Assembly: GCA_037783545.1 (NCBI GenBank)
Contig: JBBELK010001210.1
Span: 1 to 64,000 of the forward strand
Reading direction: 5' to 3'
From: Henricia sp. BOLD:AAB3569
Lineage: Eukaryota; Echinodermata; Asteroidea; Spinulosida; Echinasteridae
DNA length: 64,000 nt
This document shows positions 1 to 11,084 of the stretch, piece by piece. Under the pieces are notes generated by a model. The model was given only the letters and a program-made list of their open reading frames with translations, ran no database searches and was not told the origin of the DNA. Position 1 is the stretch's first letter; each line of letters opens with the position of its first letter. The position numbers and the translations under genes were made by a program.

Positions 1-64
1 ATGGAGCTGCGTATTTCGTGGCACGAATTTGGCGCACGCGCATTGACGGGTCTGTGCCTATAAG
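1..64. repeat. Half of a fold-back repeat cut by the window edge
   Basis: The first 64 bases closely match the right arm of the near-perfect hairpin at 41006-41146 (shared blocks include GGAGCTGC, GCACGAATTTGG and CTGTGCCT). The left arm would lie outside the window. Confidence 0.6.
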
Positions 65-1947
65 TACAGCAGAACACTGCTTTTGAACAATTTGTTTTAA
101 ATTTTGCATTCTGATAATACATGTACAAGTTCTTTAATAACAAGGGAATTTCTAAAGTCCTCATGGCTCTGTTATAAAAGTGTTCAATGAGGGTCATTTC
201 ATTCAAAGTAAATTGTAATTTTCCGCCCTTTTTGACTAATTTAAAATATTTTTTTACATGTGTTAGTCTAGTATATTTTTAGTTCTAAGTTACTTTCAGT
301 GTCATTTAGAATTGTATTACATAATTCTTCAGGTGATTATGGGAATCAGCTTAAACAAGGGCATTGTTTGTACTGCAGTTGACCAATTACAACTTGTCGT
401 AGTCTGTATTTTGCAAATTTTATGCATGTGCATGAGACAGGGGGTGGAGCTTTTAAATCCACAAATGGGGTGAGGATTTTGTGGTTTGTATTATTGACAA
501 AAATGTAACAAGAAAACCACACTAGAACCATGTCCAGCAAATTTTTATTTTGAAAAAAAGAGAAAGATAAACAGTACAGTATATGCCATTTATCAGATTT
601 TTTGTGTAAGTCTTCACGAAATAAAAGTACAGCGAATTAAAGAGAGGAATTTTCAAATTTTCAAAAATTGTGTCTGCATCTGAAACGAGGCTGACTGTGC
701 TAATTTTAAGCTTGTCATTTCAACGCCGAGTTTGTGCCAATAACTTATTCAGTTATGAGCAAATGGGGCCAGTTATTTCAAGTTACTTGATCAAAAATAT
801 TAAACAGCTAGAATCCCCCCGTCCACATTGTTTTAGTTTTTCTGTTTATCATGGAGGTGTATGAGTCTACAACACCATGACAACTTGTTTTTCACAAAAA
901 ATCGACAGGCTTTTGCTTAAAACGTAAAGCAGTTCCGACCCTCTTCACCCGAATTCTGAAACGCTCGAGGTCACTTGGATTGTTTATCAACAGGGTTTTG
1001 ACGTCATCCTGAGAAACATACAAAACGGCCTGTGCAGTATTGTGAATGGAAAATACACGAAGTTAATGTTTATCATGCCTGTTTTGTCCTTGTAATTCAA
1101 AATACAAACGTGAAAAACACTTCATGTAATATGACAACACTCTACTATTACCTGTTTTGTGAAAAAACAGTGAAATTGTCGCTCACAATGAAGCTCTTTT
1201 GAAGTAAATACTGGTGCATTGCGACGGGTGGTTTTGTCACGGAACGAACGGCATTCACAGCGGTCTGTCTACAGCATTGGACGGTTCACTGCGGGGGAAG
1301 CTTCGACGTGTTTGAACATCGCCCGGTACAAGTTAGAATGAGCGACTCATTTTTCTCTCTCTTGGTAATATAAAAGAAAATCTTTCTGCTCTTTTTTTTT
1401 CATAGTGTCTGGTAAAACATACAACTACGCAGCTACATGGCATATCTCTGGCTTTTTGGACCAACAAAATTCTTAAAAAAACACCATCTAACAGAGACGG
1501 TTTTCCAAGTTTTTTGCGTGTAAACGTATGGAGCTAACAATCGTGTTGACTTCTCTTTCTCAGGATTGCGTCACGGGGTCACGCGCATATCATGAATACC
1601 TAATGATCTGAGCGTTTCAGAAATCGCGAAAATCTCATTTTCGAAAAGCGCACTTTTGCTTGCAATTTATCCACTTTAAAACCGACAATTAAAAAATAAT
1701 AAAAATCCACGTCAGCAAGAGGGATGTTTGGACTATCGAAAAAAGCCTAAATGCTGGATTTTCGTCAAGGGGGATTCTTCCTCTTTAAATTCTGTCTGAA
1801 TTCAAAATAATGGTGGCGCGCGAACGGTGATGACAAATAGCGCCACCCCAAGTAAAACATTTCTAGCGGTCACCGGTGAAGTGTTAGGGCGCCCTCAATC
1901 AACGAAATGTCCCGCTCTGGATCAGTGGACTTACTCAAGTCTATTAA

Positions 1948-2076
1948 ATTTGCATATTAGAGTGACTACACATGCGCAGTATATACGGGCAAAAGTCCAC
2001 TAAATCTTGGGCGCAGAAACCATATCTGCAACGTATACTATTCCATACTACCTAGGGTTTGCACGTTGATTGAAGC
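1948..2076 (+). promoter_or_regulatory. U1 snRNA promoter, gene 1
   Basis: This block of about 130 bp is almost identical before all four U1 genes. It starts with the octamer ATTTGCAT (1948-1955, about -129), the reverse complement of the Oct-1 site ATGCAAAT used in snRNA distal enhancers. A 9-bp inverted pair, AGTGGACTT (about 1924) and AAGTCCACT (about 1993), brackets it. The PSE should lie near -55, that is around 2020-2045, but I cannot define it without alignments. Confidence 0.7.
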
Positions 2077-2240
2077 ATACTTACCTGGCTCAGGGGACAC
2101 TTCGATCAAGTAGGCAGTTCCCCCAAGGTGAGGTCCGGTCATTGCACACTCGACTGGATTGACCCTTGCGATTCCCCCAAATGTGGGGAACTCGGGAGTA
2201 CAATTTCTGATAGTGGGGACTGCGTTCGCGCTCTCCCCGT
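2077..2240 (+). ncRNA. RNU1: U1 spliceosomal snRNA, gene 1
   Basis: The RNA is 164 nt, the same length as human U1, and pairs with 5' splice sites in pre-mRNA. It begins with the invariant ATACTTACCTG. It keeps the stem-loop II loop ATTGCAC (U1A site), the stem-loop III loop CCAAATGTGG, an Sm site AATTTCTGA and the stem-loop IV core ACTGCGTTCGCGCT closed by GGGG/CCCC. Stem II differs from vertebrate U1 but with compensating changes (GGTCCGGTC against GACTGGATT), which argues for a working RNA. The stem-loop I loop reads GATCAAGTAG where vertebrates have GATCACGAAG. It appears identical to gene 3. The reverse-strand ORF over it is an artefact. Confidence 0.96.
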
Positions 2241-2250
2241 ATAATAAATA

Positions 2251-2260
2251 AAAATGTAGA
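2251..2260 (+). terminator. 3'-box-like element of U1 gene 1
   Basis: AAAATGTAGA lies about 10 nt past the RNA end and fits the snRNA 3' box core AAARNNAGA with one extra base. The same place holds AAAAGTAGA or AAAAGCAGA in the other copies. Confidence 0.55.
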
Positions 2261-3307
2261 ATCAAATAAAAAACTGCAAAAAAAAGTGCCGTACTGAATG
2301 CTCTAATAACAAGTAGTCTATGAACAGTATCATCAATAATTCTGAGCTTCGGCAAAGGTTTACTCGAGGCCATGTTTCCTGAAAACAAATATTTACTAAA
2401 TTTAGCCCCATTCACTGAAATGTTAGTGAACATATAGTAGTAGTCGAACCTCGATAATAAGAGCACTGTCAATACAACATTTTGCTTACAACAAGAAAAA
2501 TGTAGGTCCTATCGTTGTGCTTCATTGTTTTCATTCCTATACAAAATTCCTGTTATAGCAAGCTAATATCCAAAGTTCCAAGGACTTTGACTGTACACTG
2601 AATATGTTCAGTTTGGGGTGTTGCAAATTAGCACAACGGTTACAACACGATTGCTCTGTTTCTCGAGATTATTTTTTCTTTCATAAATTTCATTTTGCTT
2701 CCATAATGTTCACATTATAGGCCCTACACCTAAAATCTACAAACCCTGGCGAACAAAAAAATTGTTAACAAGTTCTAAAGTTAGGCCTATTAGCTAATTT
2801 TTTCAATCCAATCATCTGCCGTCAAAAAAAAAACTTTTAAAAACTACAGTCTGCATTGTTCCGGTAAAAAATAGTCTACAGTCATGAAAGTGATCTTTCA
2901 GATGTGTGATATTCTTTGTGAAATTGCCCTTGCGTCTTGTATTCATCAACAATTGAACAAATAAATTACATCTCACTATAATTAGGGTGAACTTAATGGC
3001 ACGCGGCTGGGCACACACTGGAAGAAAACTGTTTACAGATAGCCTAACACGCGGTCTCAACTTTGCATTAAAAAACATGATCAAAGTAACAGTAAAACTC
3101 CTGAAAGTAAACTAAAACAATCTATACACTACTATTTACCTTTTGGCAATTTATTTTCATCTGCAGCCCCAAAGAAATAGCCGAAAAAATTACAAACAGT
3201 AGCTGCATATCGTAATCCGAATCCCATACACTTTCACTGCACGAGTATGGGTGACCCCTGACCCACACGCTACAAGCGAGGATTCTCCGCCAATCAGAGC
3301 ACGGAAA

Positions 3308-3380
3308 CTGTAGACTGTAGACTGTAGACTGTAGACAGTCATCCAATGAGAGAACGGATATCGTAGACTGTAGACTGTGG
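3308..3380. repeat. TAGACTG heptamer repeats with CCAAT words
   Basis: Runs of the 7-bp unit TAGACTG (3309-3336 and 3364-3380) are separated by a CCAAT-containing spacer ('catccaatgagaga'), with 'cgccaatcaga' just upstream. The same arrangement recurs at 7907-7938, 9374-9471, 13555-13607 and 15754-15872. Confidence 0.7.
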
Positions 3381-3409
3381 AATTGCACTACCGTAGACAC
3401 CACTTCTCG

Positions 3410-3428
3410 CCCAAATGTGGGGAACTCG
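3410..3428 (+). pseudogene. 19-bp scrap of U1 stem-loop III
   Basis: The segment CCCAAATGTGGGGAACTCG equals the stem-loop III region of the U1 genes. It is cut off on the right by a fold-back element starting at 3429. An equivalent scrap sits at 13638-13656. Confidence 0.6.
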
Positions 3429-3748
3429 CCCGTGTTTACACTGGTCCCGAGCTCGGGATCAAGATCCCCTGATAAGAATGCGTCAGTGTTAACCGCAATG
3501 ATCCTGAGTGCCGCGTTTACATTCTGTAGTTGATCTCGAGCGCGGTGCCAGATGTTGCGGTCAAAGGTCATGCTCTGTGTGTGCATGTACTGATCAATGT
3601 GTGCATGTACAGTGTATATGTACAAGGCCACTTGGATTTCGCGGGCTTTTCCCCCGCTACGGCTGTGGAGCGGATGTGGCAGGTTGCGGTAAAGATTAAT
3701 TGCTTATCTAACCGCAAACTGATCCCGAGCTCGGGATCGAACCCCTCG
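3429..3748. mobile_element. Internally deleted fold-back element (CCGTGTTTACAC family)
   Basis: The left end CCGTGTTTACAC followed by CCCGAGCTCGGGATC is the terminus of the full element at 30796-31803. The right end matches inner sequence of that element (CCGCAAACTGATCCCGAG), so the outer right terminus is missing. Copy B carries the same truncated element at 13659-13963, so it predates the duplication. Confidence 0.75.
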
Positions 3749-3797
3749 TCAATGCAATGTCCAGCTCTGTATCAGTGGACTTACTCAAGTCTATTAA

Positions 3798-3925
3798 ATT
3801 TGCATATTAAAGTGCTACACATGCGCAGTATATACGGGCAAAAGTCCACTAAAGCTTGGGCGCAGAAACCATATCTGCAACGTATACAATTCCATACTAC
3901 CTAGGGTTTGCACGTTGATTGAAGC
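3798..3925 (+). promoter_or_regulatory. U1 snRNA promoter, gene 2
   Basis: The octamer ATTTGCAT is at 3798-3805 (-128), with the same conserved block up to the start site as gene 1. Confidence 0.7.
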
Positions 3926-4089
3926 ATACTTACCTGGCTCAGGGGACACTCCGATCAAGTAGGCAGTTCCCCCAAGGTGAGGTCCGGTCATTGCACACTC
4001 GACTGGATTGACCCTTGCGATTCCCCCAAATGTGGAGAACTCGGGAGTACAATTTCTGATAGTGGGGACTGCGTTCGCGCTCTCCCCGT
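3926..4089 (+). ncRNA. RNU1: U1 spliceosomal snRNA, gene 2
   Basis: This is a full-length 164-nt U1 with an intact ATACTTACCTG 5' end, ATTGCAC loop, Sm site and stem-loop IV. It differs from gene 1 at nt 26 (T to C, 3951) in stem-loop I and at nt 111 (G to A, 4036). The latter puts a mismatch in the stem-loop III helix (GGGG becomes GGAG). Gene 4 shares the nt 111 change, so genes 2 and 4 are the duplicated pair. It could still be expressed, but its stem-loop III is weakened. Confidence 0.93.
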
Positions 4090-4099
4090 ATAAACAATT

Positions 4100-4108
4100 A
4101 AAAGTAGA
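4100..4108 (+). terminator. 3'-box-like element of U1 gene 2
   Basis: AAAAGTAGA lies 10 nt past the RNA end and fits the snRNA 3' box core AAARNNAGA. Confidence 0.6.
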
Positions 4109-4383
4109 ATCGAATAAACGATCGCAAATCGTGCCGTACTGAATGCTCTAATAGAGAGTAGTCCATGTTCTGTCTCATCTTTAATTCTGAGCTTCGGCAC
4201 AAGTTTACTCGAGGCCATGTTTCCTGAAAACAAACATTTAATAATTTTAGCCTATTCACTGAATTGTTAGTGAACATAATTTTAGTGAACAGTAGTCAAA
4301 CCTCGATAATAAGAGCACTGTCAATACATTTTGCTTACAACAAGAAAAATGTAGGTCTTACTTCCTTGTGCTTCATTGTTTTC

Positions 4384-4583
4384 ATTCCTAATAATACATT
4401 CCTAATAATACCAAATTATTCAATTTGCTTTTTCCTGTAATTTATTTATTTGTTATATATTGTAACATGGTTTATTTAATATATTTATGTACATGTCATT
4501 TATTTAAATACCAACCTGTATAAATTGGCGACTTGATCGCTGTTGGATTTGGTTAATAAATAAACAAATAAAAAAAGAAAAAG
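4384..4583 (+). mobile_element. 5'-truncated SINE tail
   Basis: The segment ends with 'gctgttggatttggttaat' and an A-rich AAATAAA tail, like the 3' end of the SINE at 23706-23900. It interrupts sequence that is continuous in the sister units near 2530 and 12740. ATTCCT occurs at both edges and a 14-bp word is directly doubled at 4384-4411. Confidence 0.6.
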
Positions 4584-5923
4584 ATTCCTGTAATTATAGC
4601 AAGCTAATATCCAAAGTTCCAAGGACTTTGACTGTACACTGAATATGTTGAGTTTTGGGTGTTGCAAAATAGCATAACGGTAAAAACACGATTGCTCTGT
4701 TTCTCGAGATTATTTTGTCTTTCATAAATTTCATTTTGTTTCCATAATGTTCACAGTATAGGCCCTACACCTAAAAACTATAAACCCTGGCGAATAAAAT
4801 CTTGTTTAACAAGTTTTGAAGTTAGGCCTAAGCTAGCTATTAAATGTTACCTTAGCCCTTTATCATGTGGTTATTTCATGTAGGGCTAGAACAGTAAACA
4901 TGAACACGATATCACAAAACAAATGTGTAATTTTTCTCCCCGTGACCGTGTCCATGCCGTGACACACCAATTCCCCCTGGGACTCACCCAAACCTCGTCA
5001 GGCATAACCACTACGCAGGTCCTTCAGGGAAATAGCAAGCCACGATGAAGATTCACCCTACCTCCATTATTCAGCTTACAATTGCAGTAAAAAAGGAGGT
5101 CTGGAATGACAGCCGATGTGTACAAATTCAAGTCTTGTGTACAAAGGAATGGCAATGCGCGGTCGATTACCAGACTACCAGTACAGTGCACAGACTGAAT
5201 TTTAGATATCGTGTTCATGTTGACTGTTCTCATTAGCCCTACATGAAATTAAAACAATCTATACACTACTATTTACCTTTTGGCGACTTATTTTCATCTG
5301 CAGCCCCAAAGAAATAGCCGAAAAAATGACTTTAGGCCTTTTCCCACTACCCACCTCCGACCCGGGTAACTTTTCTACCCGGGTAGCGGTAAATAACCCG
5401 GGTTACATTTAACCCGGAGTTTCTTTTCACACGACAAGCGTTAACCCGGAGAAGCACTTACCGGGTCGTCTCTTACACGGGTACAAAAGCGACCCTTTTC
5501 CCACGGCATTTCTGCATGCGCACGTACCCGGGTACACCGATGATATTTATCGATGTGTGCGTTGTCACATGGCCCCACGCGTATTTTGTTGTACACTATC
5601 TTCAGAAGAGTACCAGTTTGACAGTGCCATTCAAGCGCGGGCGCACTTATTACTTATTAATCTACATATTCAACATAGGAGAATATAAGGACAGGTAAAG
5701 GCGCTTCATCTTGATCGGTGATTGGTCGTCTTTGTTTGTGCGCATTGTGCTTTATATTTAAAAATTGGCGAAGCCCTTTCCTTTATGCAATGTATACTTT
5801 GTTTACATTTAGATATGTTCGACACGCCCGGCCGGGTTACAAATGTCAATGCAAAATATACGCACTTACTAAAACAAAATATAATAATAACCACGTGACC
5901 ACGGGCAGATTTCTGCCCGTCCT

Positions 5924-6448
5924 GGGCCCTATTGCATAAAACTTTAGGAATATTCCTAAATTGGATTTAGGAACATTTATCATTCCTAAATCCAAATTGT
6001 TCCTAACTTTAGGAACATTCTTAAAGTTCTATTTCATAAAGCAATTTAGGTAAAAAATCGTTCCTATCTTGGTTGAAATTGTTCCTAACTTTAGGACTGA
6101 TCATAATCAGACCTAAAGTTAGGTATCACATGACAATTTGGCAGGAAAATTAAACACTGCTTCAGTTTGCTTACTTGTCAACTGTGTACATGTCAATTTT
6201 GCTATGTTTATGGCTCTAGGCCTACTTGACAGGGAAAATAGGCGTGCTAGACGGAGAAAAAGAGTGTTCAAACTCGGTCATACAATGTGTAGTCTGTATA
6301 GTTTATGCATTGTTCCTAACTTAGAATTGTTCCTAACTTAGGATAATTAATAATGCCTAAGTTAGGAATGTTCCCAATGAATTGTTCCTAAATGACTTAG
6401 GAACAATTAATTAGGAATATTCCTAAATAGTTTTATGAAATAGGGCCC
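5924..6448. mobile_element. Fold-back element with GGGCCCTATT ends, nested
   Basis: The left end GGGCCCTATTGCATAAAAC pairs with the right end GTTTTATGAAATAGGGCCC. The interior repeats TAGGAATATTCCTAA and TTAGGAAC many times on both strands. The 67-residue ORF inside it has no recognisable domain and I regard it as chance. Confidence 0.8.
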
Positions 6449-6588
6449 TGGCCTCCCTTTACCTATCCTTATATTTTTTGCAATAAGCGATAGGATCGGG
6501 AACCAATCTAGAGCGCACTAGCAACCATTGACTCAATAATTATTGCGGCAAGAATTTAACTCGCTAAATAGCATACCCGGGTAGGCTA

Positions 6589-7430
6589 TTGGGTCGTATG
6601 AATAAAAAGTAGTATTTGCTTTTACTTCAATATTTGTAGTATTTACTACCATCCGTATGAATAAAAATGAGTAAAAGCGTTTACTAGAAAGTATTTTCTA
6701 AATGTTAAAAGTATTTACTTGTACCTGAAAAAAAAATTGCTTTTCTTTTTTGCGTTTACTTAACTCCGTATGAATAAAAGGGGGCAAATACTACAAATTG
6801 CAAGTAATTACTTGTCCATTTTCAAGGTAGCTCCAGAGCTACCTTAGGAATAGAGAAGTAAGGACTCAACGGGAGAAATGGCATGATGGTCAGAATCAAC
6901 ATCACTCATGGCTGACTTGTAGATTTTGGATTTAACTCTAACTTCTAACATAATACTGTTTGTGTGACTGCGCTTGTTCTCCCAAACAATCGTGGACGTT
7001 TTAGGGAGGTCTAACAAAGAGAACAATATCGTCCGCGATTGGCAAGCGAACGTCCGCGATTCGCTCATGTACAAAACCAACGAGAGTAAGGAAAAATAGA
7101 CTATGTCCAAACAAAAGAGGAACAAAGGGACGTCCGCGATTGTATGTGGATTCACACCTCGATGCGTGCGTGTGTGTGGAGTGTACGTGAATGGTTTTAC
7201 AACACAAAGGAAATAGTTTTATTTCTTCAAAGTCATTCGGCCATGCACCCAGCATGATTTGCAGAAGCATTTACTACAAAGAATTAAGTGAGTGCTTTGC
7301 AGTAAAAGAATAAGATTATTCATACGGAATGTAGAAGATGCTTTTACTGAATGCTTCTACTTTGAAGTAAATTCTTTTACTTTTTGCTAATACTTCTTAG
7401 TATTTACTACTTTTTATTCATACGACCCAA
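6589..7430. mobile_element. Fold-back element with TTGGGTCGTATGAATAAAA ends, nested
   Basis: The terminal inverted repeat is at least 26 bp: 6589-6614 against 7405-7430, both reading TTGGGTCGTATGAATAAAAA inward. Subterminal sequence repeats 'agtatttact' motifs. The word CGTCCGCGATT occurs three times inside (about 7027-7140). No transposase is visible. Confidence 0.82.
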
Positions 7431-7906
7431 TGTCGTCGTTTCCCACGACAAACGTACAACCCGGAGAATCGTCTCAAGGTCGCCGTTAACCCCGAGATTG
7501 GTGGGTTAACCCACCTCCCGAGCAGGGCTAGAAATTACCCGGGTTAAGTGGCATTTTTGGCCAGATAACCCGGGTAATTCGTAACCCCGAGATTTGCCGT
7601 GGGAAACGCACCCTTAACCCGGGTAATCTCGGGGTTAAATTTTTCTGTTACCCGGGTTATCTCGGGGTTAAAGTGCCGTGGGAAAAGGCCTTTTGAGACT
7701 CGTTCGTCACATCATTTTGTGCATACCGCGCCGAGCCGCACGCACGTGTACAAACAGCGATCAATGGCAAACTTGACAGCTCATTAGCATACAGTACTAG
7801 CTGCATAGCGTAATCCGAATCCCATACACTTTCACTGCACGAGTATGGGTGACCCCTGACCCACATGCTACAAGCGAGGATTCTCCGCCAATCAGAACAC
7901 GGAAAC

Positions 7907-7938
7907 TGTAGACTGTAGACTGTAGACAGTAGACAGTC
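7907..7938. repeat. TAGACTG heptamer run
   Basis: Short array of the same heptamer as at 3308-3380, flanked by the CCAAT words 'cgccaatcaga' and 'cgtccaatgaga'. Confidence 0.6.
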
Positions 7939-7999
7939 GTCCAATGAGAGAACGGATATCGTAGACTGTGGAATTGCACTCTACCGTACACCACTTCTC

Positions 8000-8065
8000 C
8001 GCCAAATGTGGGGATCTCGGCAGTACAATTTATGATAGTGGGGACTGCGTTCGCGCTCTCGCCGT
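8000..8065 (+). pseudogene. U1 snRNA pseudogene (3' 65 nt)
   Basis: This segment matches U1 from stem-loop III to the 3' end and has a following AAAAGTAGA box at 8077-8085. The first 100 nt are absent, and stem-loop III and IV are damaged (GGGGATCTCGG, CTCGCCGT). It cannot act as U1. It sits where the third U1 unit of copy A would be. Confidence 0.88.
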
Positions 8066-9373
8066 ATAATAAATCAAAAAGTAGAATCAAATAAACAATC
8101 GCAAAAATCGTCTCATACTGAATGCTCTAATAAAGAGTAGTCCACGAACGTGTGGTCAGTCGCTCGTTACATACATGTAGTTGCTGAGGAATGTGTGACC
8201 TATAAGGCAGCCATGCTTGTGAACACGCTAAGAAGACGTGAAAAGTAGTCATCCAAACATATCGGCTTCAACAACGCAGAATGTCCCAAAACGTTGGCTG
8301 CTTCAGACCACATAAAAAAACCAATGGATTCGGCCGGACAGGGCTGTAGTTGGAACTAGAATTACTGTATAACGACTGTATACATAAAGGTACGTATGCC
8401 GTTATACCGCTGAAGACTTCTCTTCTTTGGAAAACTTAATTGTAACCATGATTTCTAAATTTGTCAGAATCGTCTAAAAACAATTGGCAACGGTATAAAA
8501 AAGTAACTAGAATAAAATGTTAAGTTTGTTTGTTTGGTACATTTCGAGCTAGATATATGCCTACAAACATTCAGAAAAAGGTCATGTTGGCACAACGGTT
8601 GCCGCAGCCTACAAGATATACATAGGGACGTGAAATTCGCCAGAAAAGTGAGACGATGAAAAGGTTTTGGGATGAAGAAAACGTCTGCATTCCAAGAAAG
8701 CAGGCTATTCTGAGAATTACATGTACTCTTTGGGCCACGTTTTGTCATATATTAAATTTGGACAGAATAAACTTGCATGCAATACAATGACAATGTTTGT
8801 GTTGGTCCATGGAGGAAGTTGTTTCCTTCCTCCACTATAGTATAGGCATATGAGAGATCCGTGCGCCGAGCTCATGGATATTTTGTATGCCCTCAAATTC
8901 TTCTTTGGAAGGAGTTGCGAGCTGAACGATTGTGGTCTAGTGTAGAATATAGCCATCGCCGTGATGTGTGGTATTTTTTTCTTCCAACTATAATAATTTT
9001 GGACAATGTAGCTCCTATAGAATGTGGCCATGTATTTTTCCCAGTTGTGTATGTGCCTTTGTTCCAAAATGGACGCTGGTTTGTTTGGCAATTTTCACTC
9101 TTGCATGGGTAGTTTTGTTTTAAGTGGAATTCAGAGAATAAAATCGAAGGATAACCCAGATAAAATTGAACAGAATTGAAAAGATGAGACTTCAATGAGT
9201 ATTTTGGTTGTTGTCCTGAGATGCTGAGAGAGTTGTGAATATTTTAAAATGATTTTTGAAAATGGGGCATTTAGCATTGGTTTCTATGGGGGCCCGATTT
9301 TGTGTGCACCCTTCGTGACATTCATTGTTGCCATATTGTAGACGCTCAGCCAATCAAAGGCGAGCGTGCAATA

Positions 9374-9471
9374 GTGTAGACTGTAGACTGTAGACTCTCG
9401 ACCAATGATATCCCCAGAATTGTAGACTGTGGACTGTAGACTGTGGACTGTAGATTGTAGACTGTAGAACT
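9374..9471. repeat. TAGACTG heptamer repeats
   Basis: Two runs of TAGACTG/TGGACTG (9374-9396 and 9422-9471) are separated by a spacer containing 'gaccaatgatatcccc'. The segment is equivalent to 15754-15872 in copy B. Confidence 0.65.
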
Positions 9472-9888
9472 GCACCGTGAAAATGATCTACCGCCCTCTA
9501 GTGGTGAACATTTCACGGAAGAAGTTGAGCAGTACCCTGACCTACACAATACATTTCATAACCCACATCAGAAGTAAATACGATGGTCTCTGACTAATGG
9601 CCCGACGAATCCGGAAAACGTGTACTTTGCGGAAGTGTCTGGCGTCTGTTTGCGCGATTTTCTTTATTTCGATTATTCTTCTATTTTTGGTACTTCGACC
9701 TTTTTCATATTTCAGAATTGAGAGGATACTTTTCATTGCTAAATCTGGGATGTACAGAACGTTTTTCCACTCCTAAATTTTAATTTTTTGATTGATCTCA
9801 GCCCGGGATATGGGGGCGGGGCGAAGTGGGGGAAGAGGAGGGAGTAGTGTCTCAGTGCACTTACTTACTGGCTGACCTAAAATGTTCA

Positions 9889-10268
9889 CGGGTACCGTGG
9901 CCGAGTGGTTTGCGTCATTGACTCGCAATCATAGGTGAAAACTTGGGGTTCATGGTTCGAACCTACCCCCAGCTGCGGTACCTGTGCCCTTGGCCTTGTC
10001 CTGGCTTGAGCAAGGCACTCAACCACACTTGCTCATATCCTTCGGAAGGGATGTAAAGCCGTTGGTCCAGTGTGTTAGGTAACGGTAACGCACTTTAAAT
10101 ATCCCAGAGCATTCTTTCGTGAAGAGCAGGGGGATTTCCTGGTGTCTCTGGCCATTTCTAATTCTAATTCTTCGTGGGTTTACTCACGCTTGCGAGTGAC
10201 AGTGCAATGGGCACTTTAGAGGAATCATTGGTATGAATACCAGAAAGAAATAATAATAATAATAATAA
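9889..10268 (+). mobile_element. tRNA(Ser/Leu-like)-derived SINE
   Basis: The head GGTACCGTGGCCGAGTGGTT carries a class II tRNA A box, and ATGGTTCGAACCT is the B box. The body has 'gagcaaggcactcaaccaca', and the 3' end is an (AAT)n tail at about 10246-10268. The body is shared with the SINE at 23706-23900. It starts directly after the end of duplication copy A. Confidence 0.85.
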
Positions 10269-10724
10269 CAAAGCATAAGAAAGGGGTTGGTGACGAGGGC
10301 TGCATAGGACTTTACATGCACTGTAAAATGTTGACATTTCACGGTAGTAAAACAAAAATTTTAGTAGTATTTCGGGGGTGGAGCGGAGGGGATTGGGGGA
10401 GGGGTCTTGAAAAATACGTTCTGTAGAACTGTGAAAATGTTGACAACTTTGGAAAGCTCCTATTTTTGCTTGTCTTCTTTTTAGAAATTATATTTTTCTT
10501 AACTTCAGATATTCCAGTTGTTGGAAACTTGGAATAACTGTCACTGTAACTGATACGGTAAAACAGCGCTTAATTAAACAGCGCTTTGTGAAATATTCTG
10601 CTTATGACGAGGAACATTTTAGGCGCGAGGGTTTTGTATTCCTGAAAGTACAAGGTTTTTGTTGTAACAAAATAAAGTCCTAAGTACAGCGTAACACTGA
10701 TAATACGAGCATTGGTAATTATAT

Positions 10725-10824
10725 AATATTGGATGAGAATATACCGCACGAGTCATGAAAATACTGAACGAGCTGAAGGCGAGTGCGGTATATTCTCATA
10801 TCACCCGAAAAGACATCCAATATT
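10725..10824. repeat. Hairpin repeat, copy 1
   Basis: The left arm 'aatattggatgagaatatac' reappears inverted at the right ('gtatattctcat', 'catccaatatt'). A second copy is at 11085-11192. Confidence 0.65.
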
Positions 10825-11084
10825 ATTATTGTTATATAAAATGAAGCTTTGTTTTGAAAATTTCCGCGAGATGTTTGTCTGTTTGGTGTTGAAAACTTCA
10901 GTTTACAAGTGCATGTGTTTTTCTTATTGTTGTACAATATTTTTTGTTACTGTACTCTTGCGCACTAAGCACACAGGCGCAATCCATTCACTCGATGCAC
11001 GACGTACGCGTGTGCTTGGGTGCGCCCAGCGTGCAAGCGCATCATATTGGGGCTCTGTGCTGCGCGCACAGTATCAGAAACACA

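Larger units (their letters stand above)
5334..7691. mobile_element. 2.4-kb inverted-repeat element with two elements nested in it
   Basis: The ends are inverted repeats (AGGCCTTTTCCCAC at left, GTGGGAAAAGGCCT at right). The arms are rich in ACCCGGGT and AACCCGGG words. The sister site in copy B (about 13375-13390, 'gactttgagactcg') lacks it, so TTT is the likely target duplication. Two unrelated fold-back elements lie inside (5924-6448 and 6589-7430). I see no transposase ORF, so it is non-autonomous. Confidence 0.8.
204..9887. repeat. Segmental duplication, copy A (U1 gene block)
   Basis: From about 204 onward the sequence aligns in order with 11221-16289. The shared landmarks are the block around 330-540, two U1 genes, the downstream blocks at 2400-3130, the TAGACTG repeats, the block at 8990-9240 and the final block ending in 'gctgacctaaaat'. 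Copy A is longer because it carries about 0.9 kb at 830-1790 not seen in copy B, a SINE tail at 4384-4583, a 2.4-kb nested element at 5334-7691 and extra sequence at 8070-8990. It ends exactly where a SINE begins. Many substitutions and small indels between the copies show the duplication is not recent. Confidence 0.85.

Noticed and set aside
2038-2472. 144-codon reverse-strand ORF over U1 gene 1 (similar ones over the other copies)
   Set aside because: Antisense of the U1 gene; the same peptide recurs only because the RNA gene is repeated.
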